A stretch of 64,000 bases of DNA from Selaginella moellendorffii (lineage: Eukaryota > Streptophyta > Lycopodiopsida > Selaginellales > Selaginellaceae): NCBI RefSeq assembly GCF_000143415.4, contig NW_003314373.1:186001-250000 (forward strand). Reading direction: 5' to 3'. Positions 35,546 to 45,300 of this stretch are shown piece by piece; the stretch's first letter is position 1; each line of letters begins with the position of its first letter. The translations under genes and the position numbers were made by a program. The notes beneath the pieces are model-generated. The model saw only the letters and a program-made list of their open reading frames with translations, searched no databases and was not told the DNA's origin.

Positions 35546-37105
35546 ATGCTTGTTTCGACGGCGCTGCCGGTCCCCCCAGATGGGCTGTCCAGACTCCCCC
35601 AGCCGCAGCAACCCACGAAAGAACTACCGAAAATGGAGCGCGGGCTCAGCTTCACAACCGGGAACGCTTTCTACAGGCGCGAGAGTGCGGTAGGGAGAGA
35701 CCTGAGTGTTCTAGCGGCCATAGCCTACAAGAGAGAGCACGGTCAGCTCCGAGCACTGGATGCTCTGTGTGGGTGCGGAGTGAGAGCAATGCGGTACCTT
35801 GTGCAGGCTAGTGCTGACTTTGTCTGGGCCAACGATGCCTGCGACCATCTTCGTCCCGGCATTCTTGACAACCTGCGAGCTGTAGCTCCTCCTTCCTGTT
35901 CTTCTTGTCCTACCGAAAGGTGGAAAGTCAGCACTCAAGACGCCAACAAGCTCCTTCTCGGCTGCTACCTTGCCGACGATTACTACGACCTCATCGACGT
36001 CGATTCTCACGGGAGTAACTCCGTCTTCTTTGGCTCTGCTCTGGCTGCCCTCAAACGTGGTGGCCTCGTCTATGTCACCTCCACCGACGGCTTCTCTTGC
36101 AGCAAGCGGCCTTATAAGTGAGCACTCACGCGCTCTTCGATGGCTGTTTTGATTTTTCTCCTTCTCTTTCAGTGCACTTGCATCATACGGAACTTTCACC
36201 AGGCGCCTGCCGTTTATCAACGAGATCGGGCTGCGAATGGTCATTGCTGGCGTCGTGCGCGAAGCTGCCACCCGAAACTTGAGGATGCGTCCCCTTTTCT
36301 CGCACTATTCTGCCCACGGACCAGTGTTTAGAATCATGCTCCGGATGGAGCACGGCGAACTTGATCTCCGCACGTAATTTCCAGGTTGATCTTGTTGTCT
36401 GACGTTCATCCATCTTTGTGTTCTGGCAGTAACTACGGATTCATAGCGCACTGCAGCGAATGTGGGGCATTCCAGAGCGTTTCTTGGGACGAACTCGGCC
36501 AAACATCAGCTTGCAGTTGCTCCAAGAAGGTATGTGGAACGAACCTTTTCCTTCCGGCTTGCTTGCGACCATGGTTACATTGCGACAGAACACGTATACG
36601 GGTCCAATATGGATCGGCCCTCTGCACAACATAGCATATTTACAAACAATGTCACGGGTAGCCAAGGAATTAAACTGGATTGCCTCACCTGGATTCGATA
36701 TGAAGAAACTCGATCCTGAAACTTCAAAATTGACCGAGGTGCTAGATGTAATGCTGGAGGAAAGCAATCCAGCTTTGCCATGCGGTTACATTGGGCTTCA
36801 CGAGGTACTTACAACCTGGATTCAAAACAAGATATGAACATATATACTTTTAGATTGCAAGCAGAGGAAAGATCCCAACTCCCAGAAGAGATACCTTGAC
36901 AAGGGGACTACAAAAGGTACATCCGGTCACTCGTGCTGCTGCTGTGAATCTCTTCTCTCTTCTTTTTTTGCAGGAAGGATACGTAGTGAGCCGGTCGCAA
37001 ATCGAGCCAAACTCGCTCAAAACCAACGCATCAGTAGCTGAATGTATTCACGTAGCGCAACAACTGTTCGCCCTGCAACACGACAAGCTGTCAATACAAA
37101 GCTAG
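35546..37105 (+). CDS. TRM1: TRM1-family tRNA guanine-26 N2,N2-dimethyltransferase
   Basis: SAM-dependent enzyme that dimethylates G26 of tRNAs. Six exons in frame: 35546-36117, 36173-36373, 36430-36529, 36589-36804, 36854-36916, 36974-37105, giving 427 residues. Family features are: the early FTTGNAFYRRES and GRDLSVLAAIAY, the SAM site ALDALCGCGVRAMRYL, NDACDH, LIDVDSHGSNSVFF (DPPY-like site, here D-S-H-G where canonical Trm1 has D-P-Y-G), VYVTSTDG, and a zinc-site region HCSECG with CSCSKK. The C-terminal part holds the TGPIWIGPLHN motif. Length matches the shorter third plant paralogue (AT3G56330-like) better than the other two. The altered DPYG motif is notable. A later Met (MERGLS) is an alternative start. 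Target tRNA and compartment are unknown; a plastid location is possible. Confidence 0.9.
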
Positions 37106-37161
37106 AATTTTGTGTCGTACCTTAGCAATTACCAGCTATGATTGTTGCTTCTTTCCTAGTT

Positions 37162-39189
37162 TCAGCGTACTCTCCACGAGCACACGGCATGCAGTACCGT
37201 CTCCTTCCATCCTATGAGCAGCCAGTTTCCATCCTGGCCAATCCCAAAGCTCTTGTGATATGTCCCGAGCATCGCTCTCGCCTTTGCATAAATGTCTGGA
37301 CGCAAAGGAAGCTGCTCGAATCCGGCTTTCACAGTCCTTGACTGCCACTGCTTGTACGTTTCCGCTCTTTCTACTCTTTCCTGGCCTTCGCACGCCACAA
37401 TGTTGAGGATCTCGCGTCCCAAAATGCTCTGCTCAATGAGAAGCCTTTCCGGATACTCAGGAGGGATTGCAGTGTCGATCGCATCGAAGAACGCTGCATA
37501 TAATGCGAGAGCTTCGCGGAACCGACTGATGAAAAATGGAGCGTTGTAGTTGGCATTCACCACCGCCTGTATAAAGACCTTCGGTTTCATGCTTCGTATC
37601 CTGGAGAGTACCAGCTTTCTTGGACTGTCCACCATCACCGACTCGTCTAGCAAGTGTCTCAGACGGAAATGCGAGCTCACGATCAACACCTCGTCGTGCC
37701 TGAGAAATAAGGTTGATGGCTGCACGCCCTCCCATTTGGTTGTTGCTATAGCGTGGAACTCGAAAGGAACTCCAACTTGCTTGGCGTATTCCGACAGCTT
37801 CCGCCCGCTTTCCTCAACTCTCTCCGCCGGCTTGAACCCAGGCTGAGGAAAATCTATTCCTGTTATACGCAAGTGCGGAGGACCACCTTCGCGCTCGGAG
37901 AAGGCCTTGATGAGGCAGGGCCACATGAACCCGTAGAGGATACCATAGTCGACAATGTGCACCCTGCCGGCCCCCACTGTAGCATCAAGAATAGTCTGGT
38001 TGCAGACGTAGTGCGATATCCTCACGTTCGGAGAGTAGCGAGTAAAGAGCCGATACGCTTTCAGCATCTCGTGAAACGCCGGCTTGTTGCTGGAGAGAGC
38101 ACTGTAGAGCAGCGTGCCAGTACCGGTTATACGTGCAACTAAAGCCTCGGCAAAGTAGAACACCATTCTCTCCGTGCCGCTTCCACGCGGCGAGGTTTTG
38201 TCCCTGATCCCGTTGACAATCCCGTAAGCCTTGGATACATCATCCGCAGCCACCGCCTGCGCACACTCGATGAGTTTGCCATGCAGCTCCTGTCGGATGG
38301 CCTTCTCGGTTTCAATGGCGTCGTTGTCAAGCACTGCAGGAGTCCTCACATGCCCAGCCACGAGCTGGTCGTGCGTCGCGAATAAATCCCCCGACCATGG
38401 ATCGTGGTCATGAACAGCATCCTTCCCTGGCGCATCTTTGAGAAACTCGGAGCACTCCCGGAGCAGCGACTGCAAGGACAGTGCATCCCGCTCCACAATA
38501 TTCACAGACTCTTCTTCCTCCACCACCTTCCGATGACCACCACCTTCATGGCCACCACCTTCGCCACCGGGCGTAGAGGCAGCCGTCAAAGCCTGAATCT
38601 CGTTCATCATCTTGTGCACGGTGTTCTCGTACTCTTCGTCGGACATGGTCCGACCCTCGACTCTCACATCCGAGTCGACCACTTCGTCGTTGTTCAAGAC
38701 ACCATGGATCCACGAATCGACTGCTCCCTTGTTTGTGTTCTCTGACTCCGAAGCACCCGACGAGGAAGAATCGGAGATGATCTGCGTGAGCTCGTTGGCC
38801 ATGGACTTATACCCGGAGCAATCGATAAACATGCACGTCCTCTCGTCTGTGTCCTCGTCCATGAGCATGTCGGAGATGTAGCTAAACACCGGGTCTTTGA
38901 GGGGATCGGCCTCAGACGACCCGGCCGGCTCCATGGGAGCTGGCTCCAAGTAGACACCATCGTCCATCCCCGAGCTCTGGAAATTTCCCATGGATCCATG
39001 AAAATCCGTCCCAGACACGCTCGGGAAAGCTCCAGTCGATCCATTGGCAAAGAAATCTCCAGCGGCTGGAATCTCTGCCGGCTTGCTCTGGCACATCTCC
39101 ATCGTTGGATCCGTGCCTGCCATGCCTGGTTCTGTTCTTGCAAATTCGACGAACTGGCTGAAATCCATCAGCAGCGCCTCCATCTCCAC
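37162..39189 (-). CDS. GRAS transcription regulator, LISCL/SCL14-like
   Basis: Intronless, 675 residues. The first 300 residues are acidic and low-complexity with motifs of the LISCL group (DPVFSYISDMLMDEDTDE; NKGAVDSWIHGV region). The GRAS domain follows: leucine-rich region 1 with KLIECAQAVAADDVSKA, the VHIID motif as VHIVDYGILYGFMWPCLIKA, leucine repeat 2, PFYRE region with ERLLIEQSILGREILNIVAC, and SAW end GWKETVLHAVCSWRVR. VHIVDYGILYGF is characteristic of LISCL members such as SCL9/14/33, which act as transcription co-activators, for instance with TGA factors in xenobiotic and stress responses. It is convergent with TRM1, 56 bp apart. Confidence 0.94.
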   Translation of the reverse strand: MEMEALLMDFSQFVEFARTEPGMAGTDPTMEMCQSKPAEIPAAGDFFANGSTGAFPSVSGTDFHGSMGNFQSSGMDDGVYLEPAPMEPAGSSEADPLKDPVFSYISDMLMDEDTDERTCMFIDCSGYKSMANELTQIISDSSSSGASESENTNKGAVDSWIHGVLNNDEVVDSDVRVEGRTMSDEEYENTVHKMMNEIQALTAASTPGGEGGGHEGGGHRKVVEEEESVNIVERDALSLQSLLRECSEFLKDAPGKDAVHDHDPWSGDLFATHDQLVAGHVRTPAVLDNDAIETEKAIRQELHGKLIECAQAVAADDVSKAYGIVNGIRDKTSPRGSGTERMVFYFAEALVARITGTGTLLYSALSSNKPAFHEMLKAYRLFTRYSPNVRISHYVCNQTILDATVGAGRVHIVDYGILYGFMWPCLIKAFSEREGGPPHLRITGIDFPQPGFKPAERVEESGRKLSEYAKQVGVPFEFHAIATTKWEGVQPSTLFLRHDEVLIVSSHFRLRHLLDESVMVDSPRKLVLSRIRSMKPKVFIQAVVNANYNAPFFISRFREALALYAAFFDAIDTAIPPEYPERLLIEQSILGREILNIVACEGQERVERAETYKQWQSRTVKAGFEQLPLRPDIYAKARAMLGTYHKSFGIGQDGNWLLIGWKETVLHAVCSWRVR

Positions 39190-39551
39190 CGATTTGTCGT
39201 CCCTGCTAGAGAATGCCGCCGATCCAGAGCACGGAACACCGATCTCCCGAAATATTTCGCGACGCAGCGATGATCCAGTGGCAAGAACCGAATCCCTGGC
39301 GTGTTTCTAGCGGCGAAGCCACCCCGTGCCTACCTCGACGCTGTCCGCCATAGCTCCATCGAGTCAAAAGCCCTCACCTCTTACATAGGGTTTTCCTTCT
39401 TACGCGGCAAGAGCCCACAACAGCATGACTAGCGTACGGAACGAAAGATCTTCTTTCTGGTAAAACTTACATATATTATCCTCTTTTCACCCCCGTACGG
39501 AACTCGAGTTACAAAGAGTACTTGGGTGGAACTTTTCCTTGAGATTTTTGT

Positions 39552-41155
39552 CTAGTTTACACTTACTGGAGATGCTGATGAGAGGAACTCGTCACTGTGA
39601 CAGGAGCCACTACAAGAGACTCTCACTTGCGGGACGCATTTCTCGCCGGATGGATCATCGTCGTCGTCGCAAGCAGCTTCTCCGCCATCGTGAGCCTCGG
39701 ATTCCGGATTGTAATCGTCGGCGGCTAAATCCGGAGGGAGCTCTTCTCCATCAGTAGCTCCAGCGTTCTCGTCGGTCGCGTAGAGAATTTTCTGGATTGC
39801 TGGAATGATCTGCTTGATCCAAGGAAGGAGCTTAGCTTCGGTGTGAGATTTGTATCAGCTTACCTCGGGACCTTCCACATCTGAGCTCTGGCACAGGATC
39901 TCGATGTCTCGGAGCTTGGCGAAGTAAAAGTCCCGTTCCTTCTCCAAGCTATCCACCGAGAGCCTCAAATCCGCAACCTGCTCGTTAGAAGATGAACCTT
40001 TAGAATAAAAACACTTGCAAAAGTTTTGTCAATACCTGTTCGTTGAGAGCCTTGATTTGAGCTGAGCCTGGAACCATGATTCCTGAACCAGCTCCTGGTC
40101 TAGCAGATTTGCTAACTGCAGAAAAGATCCAGTGCTAGGTTTAGGAAACGAAGGCAAAAAAAAAAATGAAGTAGGCAGTACCATATCCACCTGAATTACG
40201 AACAGCTGTTGCTGCACTGCAAGGTCTCGAACTCGATGGTTTGTAGCCAACCTTCTTCCCCGCACCAACACCGCCTTTAGAAGTTTCTCTTCTTTCCACG
40301 GGATTGTAGCTGAAATCATCATCCAGTGAGAAAGGCTATACAGAGCTTTCTAGCAGACTGACTTTGGAGACGAAGAAACAGAGTCGCAGTATCTCTTGAT
40401 CCATTGCATAAACTCCAGGTTGTCTAATGGCCGGCCTTTGACAAGCTTGTTCACTTCAATATGCTGCAGCACGACGCAACGTGAGACGGAGACCCACCGC
40501 TAAAGTATAGTATAGAAAAAACGCACCTTGTTAATGTTAAGCTTGTTAAAGACCTCCTGAAGTACTTTGTAGTTCTGGATCATCTCATACTCGGTCTTTG
40601 CATCAAAATTCACCTGCAAAATGTTTTCTTTTAGTGTACAAAACAAAAGAAAAACCACGACTAAGACCTTGTGCATCGGAACAACACCAGGATGGACAGA
40701 ATCTATCAGTTGACAGTGGACAGCACCAGAGGCCGCCTGCAAAGAAGGAGAAAAGCGAGGGTAAGTTTCTTATTCGCTAGAGAGCAATGAGAGAAGCTCT
40801 AAGATGCACGAAGAACAAATCGCAAACAAAACGATGTGAGGTACCCTTAAGTCCCGTCTTAGAGCATAGATCTGATGGCGGGAGAGTGTTCCTCTGGAAT
40901 GGAATGAAATGTAGATGAGAAACAAGAGAAAAATACGCACACCACACCAGAGAATGGAAGAATGGGGCCTCCCTGGAAGCAGCATTGTCACGGGAAGCTA
41001 GAAATCCGCAAGAAGAACGCAAGAATGCGGCAGTGAGGCCATACCTCCTCAACCCTGGAGAGATTGAGCTGCAGCACCGAATTCACCCACGCCAGGAGCT
41101 CGTTGCGCCCCACGAAATAGGCGCTGTCCATCATCCCGATGTTGGCAGCAGCCAT
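39552..41155 (-). CDS. EB1: EB1 microtubule plus-end-binding protein
   Basis: Tracks growing microtubule ends and recruits partners. Eight exons in frame: 41045-41155, 40668-40736, 40527-40613, 40363-40463, 40182-40309, 40036-40115, 39864-39977, 39552-39809, giving 315 residues. The calponin-homology domain covers about residues 1-115 ([51 protein letters not shown]). A basic linker begins [13 protein letters not shown]. The coiled-coil EB homology domain holds [18 protein letters not shown] long acidic tail ([14 protein letters not shown]) follows. The last coding triplets overlap a perfect GTAAGT donor near 39561-39566, so an alternative or further 3' exon is possible and the final residues are uncertain. 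An AAACCCTA box at 41187-41194 precedes the start. Confidence 0.93.
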
Positions 41156-41199
41156 TCCGCCACTCCGGATCTATCCAATGCTGCGCAAACCCTACTCGC

Positions 41200-41824
41200 G
41201 CAAAGAAGTTCTCAGATGCCCTAGAAAACTTTCCTATTGTCATTCTCAAAAGTAAACTGTTCTAAAGGATAATTTCCAACTTTAATGATCGACGTTTTGG
41301 GTTTAAGATATGTTTATCAGCTATAAACACAAGTTTAACCTGGAGCCGTTGGATGTTGGCATATACCAGAATATTTTAGCATGTTCAAATCTACACCATT
41401 CCCGCGCGACTGGCGAAGTTGGCCTCTGTACACAACACAAAAAACACATGAGAAAGCAGAGCCATGGCCACACTGCAAGAGAGCAAAAGAAAAAGAAAAG
41501 AATAAAAAAAAGCTGGCATTGCAATGCTGAGGTACTGAACTGCTGCTGCATTGCCATTGGGCTGCTTGTTGCTTGCTGCCTGCCAGCAAAAGTTAAAGCG
41601 GCTGAGGATCGCAGAGCTCCCCCATATTTCCCACAACAAAACATGGGGAAAAACGGAGAACAAAAGCAAGAACACGGATCAAACAAAAAGAAAAAGAAAA
41701 AGATTTCGATACCTGGTTGTCACCTTGTCAAAGAGACTTGGATTTGCAAATCCTTGAGAAGATCTTTCGGATTGTTTCAGTGCGTGTCATCCCCCTCGGC
41801 CAACCTTTGAGAGAGAAAGAGAGA
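41200..41824. other. intergenic, no gene seen
   Basis: Several short frames on both strands overlap and match nothing. It lies downstream of the MIR160 hairpin on the minus strand and may hold the 3' part of its primary transcript. Confidence 0.45.
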
Positions 41825-41917
41825 AGCTCTGCATGGCTCCCCGCACGCCAGCTAGGAATCCTGCCGAAACACTTCGGTGGGCTTCTCAGGTGGCATACAG
41901 GGAGCCAGGCAGGGATT
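41825..41917 (-). ncRNA. MIR160: MIR160 precursor hairpin
   Basis: Complement of 41891-41911 reads TGCCTGGCTCCCTGTATGCC plus a final A, which is the conserved miR160 sequence. About 40 nt further along the minus strand, the complement of 41830-41850 (core GCGTGCGGGGAGCCATGCA) pairs with it over 21 positions. There is one C-U mismatch and a few G-U pairs, as expected for the star strand on the 3' arm. The loop side can fold further (CCGAA with TTCGG). miR160 directs cleavage of mRNAs for auxin response factors ARF10/16/17. The arm order and star similarity rule out a mere ARF target site. Confidence 0.92.
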
Positions 41918-42311
41918 GTTTGTTGCTTTCGCCACTCCGATCGAAGCCATGGATCATTCCGTGGACACACATTTCCCGCTGCTTGCATTGCTTGTCCGTC
42001 GGCAAGCTCTCCACAAACGTAACGCGTCCGTGTGTTTCAGCTGGCCGGTTCACTGGACAAACTCCGGGAAATCAGAAAAAGAAAAGCAAAAAACGTTCCC
42101 AAGTCAGTACGTCGCTTGCAGCAATGCAAGATTGATCAAACATTAGCCATGATCTGGACCTGGATTTCCTCGCAAAGTGATGATGGATTCCCGAACAAAG
42201 CTGGACGCAAGACCTGAATCAAGGCACACACACAAGAGGGTCATAAAATACCAAGTGAACCAAGTGGGCTACTGACACTGTCCACAGAGCTCCCTCTGGA
42301 AAGAGAAAAAT

Positions 42312-42319
42312 TATTTATA
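42312..42319 (-). promoter_or_regulatory. candidate TATA box for the MIR160 transcript
   Basis: TATAAATA on the minus strand, about 400 bp upstream of the hairpin, with a second TATATA near 42338-42343. A further CATAAATAC box at 44341-44349 could start a longer transcript that crosses this region. Confidence 0.4.
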
Positions 42320-42343
42320 TGTGCATACAAACACTTGTATATA

Positions 42344-45300
42344 TCGGGGAATTTTTTAAAAGCCCCCCAAACTCCAGAGTGCGCACCACAAGAGACAAGT
42401 CTTGGGGAGCGTAAGAATCAAATCTTCCCGGACTAGACAGACGCGGGATTGATTAAAACACCAGCCCAAGCAAGCAAGGCAGCAGCACAGAGAGAAGAGA
42501 GACGAGAGACGCTGAGAGACGAGAGACGGGAGAGAGAAAAAAAAAGGAAAACAACGTAGCCAGGAAGTAATCAAAGATTTCCCTGACACTGCGGCTGCTA
42601 AATCGTGAGGTGAGAGTGGTGCTAATCCCCACAGCGCTCTCGCTCAGGACTCAAACACTCATGGAAGCGCACGACCAAATCAAAACAAAAGACTAACCTC
42701 CCTTGTAGCAATCAGTCACGAGATCTCCAACACAAAAGAATGGAAGAACCACAAAAGCTTCAAGAGAATGAAGAAGAAAAGAATGGAGAGAAATGCAAGA
42801 GCCCAACCCACATTGTCACACTCTTACCTTTCAAATCATTCAGTAGTGAGAAGCGTTCGTTGGAAGTGATCGCGCAGCGGACGAGCGGAGATCTAAAACA
42901 ACTCAGCCGTCCTCATCAAAGGATCTAAAAACATGACAAGAATGTAAGTTTTTCTTTCTTCCCGTGTGAGAAGAGCCAAATAAAAAGGAAAAAAAAAACC
43001 TGTATTTTGTTGTTGTGCTTCGATTCCGTTGTTCATATCGTTCTCTTTTTTACTTTTTTCCTTTTGCTTTCGTTAAGAATAGGAGAGCGAGCGAGCTGAT
43101 CAAGTGATGCATTTAAGAAGAGTTCCAGTCCTCTCGGAGATGGATCATCATCAATGGAAAAGCTGAACGCTGCGGTTGTTGGCTGCGGTTGCTGGCTGTG
43201 TGTGTCGATCTCATCGCAGCTCCTGACTTGACCTTGCATCTACCAATCAATGAATTGCCTTGACTTTCCCCGACTGAAGGAATTCAGACATCCAGATCCA
43301 ATCGTCCTTGATGGCGAGTAAGTTTTTTGCCAGGATGGTATGATGAAGAAACTGCAACGCCCAAAGAGTGTGTATGTGTGTAGTGACTGTGAAAGTTTAA
43401 AGAATTAGATGCCACACTTGTGAGCACTCACACACAAGAACGCAGCACACATGTAAGCCTGCTGTTACAAAACGAGCAAATCAAGCATGATCGAGACGAA
43501 GAACAGAAGAAATGTTCCAAGCAAGCAAGCGCAGTACACGCTTGGAAACAAAGAGTCCGGAGCAAGCAATGCAAAGCCATGGAAAACGACGGGCAGATCT
43601 CGCATGAATTTCTCTCAAGAGAGAATTGGAAAGAAAAGCATGGGAGAGAAGGAAAAAAGTGAGGCGCGCCATAGCTCATTCAAGCTGCGCTGGTGTAATA
43701 ATGAAAGAGTGTCACAGACAAGGACACTACACGAGGACCAGAAGACCACTTCCATGGCTGCCGCGCTGACACGATTTATCTCAAACGAGTGAGAAGGAGG
43801 AGATTAAGCTTGATTGATTGATCGATCGATCGATCGATCGACGACTCTCTCTTCTACTGGGATTGCACGGCGAGATCACAGGCACGGACAGCACTAGACC
43901 GCACTAAGCTTTTCCAGAATTCGACAAGGCAGCCATCAAAATCGAGTCCCAAAGAGGGAATCTTTGACGCCGATGCACGCTGAGTAGATTCCTCCCCCAG
44001 CAGCCCCAGCGCACAATCATGCACGAAAAGAGAAAGAGGGGGAGAGAGAGACGGGGAGGAAAGCAAAAGAACAGCACGCACGCCATAGCATTGCTTGCAG
44101 CCGCACCAGATCACACCAAAGAAAATCTGTGAGAAATTTGCGGAATCTAGGCGGCGATTGTCGCGGCGATTCGTCCGGCGGATCGCGCATTCTTGGAGAA
44201 GGCGGCAGCGATGGGTCGATCACACAAAACCCTAGCGAGCGAGAGAGAAAGAGAGAGGAGAGCTAGAGCTCTTGCGAAGAGGAAGGAGCAAGGAGCGTCC
44301 GTGAATGGCGGGCCACATTAAAACAAGGGCCCCTCGCCCAGTATTTATGAAGCCTCTTCAAGCGGGAAAAGGGAACGCACACAACGCCGCTACGCACACA
44401 CACAGTCACAAAGCACTCTTTGGATGTTGGGAATATTCCGGACCGGGAAAACGTATTCCGTCCCCGCCGCCCCGGCCGGCGGATGTCGCGGTCAGTTACG
44501 CAAGAAGAGGACAACTTCCCGGCCGGCGTACGGAGGGGTCAAAGTGAGAAATGTGCCCCTGCCACATGGCAGGAAAGCCTGGCGCGTCAGCTAAGCCCTA
44601 ACCCTAACCGCCACCTATATGTACATACGTATGGCTGGGCGTCTATTACGTACTGCGCGACTGGATGTTACTGCCCTCACGTGAAACGCCCAATCTCTTC
44701 TTCCACGGCTATGCGGGTGAAAGAAAACTTTCACCTAGCAGCTAGCGTAGCTGGGCGCGTATATACGCGTCAGGCTTGTCCACGGCGGGATCCAGCATGG
44801 CAGTGGGCATTGGCAGTGGCGGCCTGCCTGTATGTCACCCGGATGGGTGGCCTGTCCATGTACCTACCGGAAAACACGGAGTTATTTTACCAGGTGAAAA
44901 AAAATCAACGCACCGTCAAACGGGAGGATGATTTGATCAATCAATCCACCAAATTGGAACATTTGCGAGGCGCGATGAAGTCATCATCCTCAAACCATAC
45001 GAATACCAAAATATATCATAGACTTGTTATAGACGCTGATTGATCTAGGAGGTGATCATTCGGTGCGTCCTCGAATTCCGCAATGTAAGAGATGCTCTGT
45101 CGGGGCATTTGTTTATGATTGGCGTTGCTTGGGCATTTGGGCAAATACAACACACCCTCGATTCAAGGCAAAGGAAACGGATATCCGCCTTTTGCCCATT
45201 GCAAGCAACGAATCTCCCAGTGAAAATCGCTGGATCTCGAGGAGAATTTCCAGACGGGCTGTGTCCCTGCCGCGTTCCAAATACCACTACACGCTTGGCG

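Noticed and set aside
41877-42146. ARF gene fragment with a miR160 target site (frame GGIQGARQ)
   Set aside because: The reverse strand forms a full MIR160 hairpin with star strand, and the frame has no other ARF similarity.
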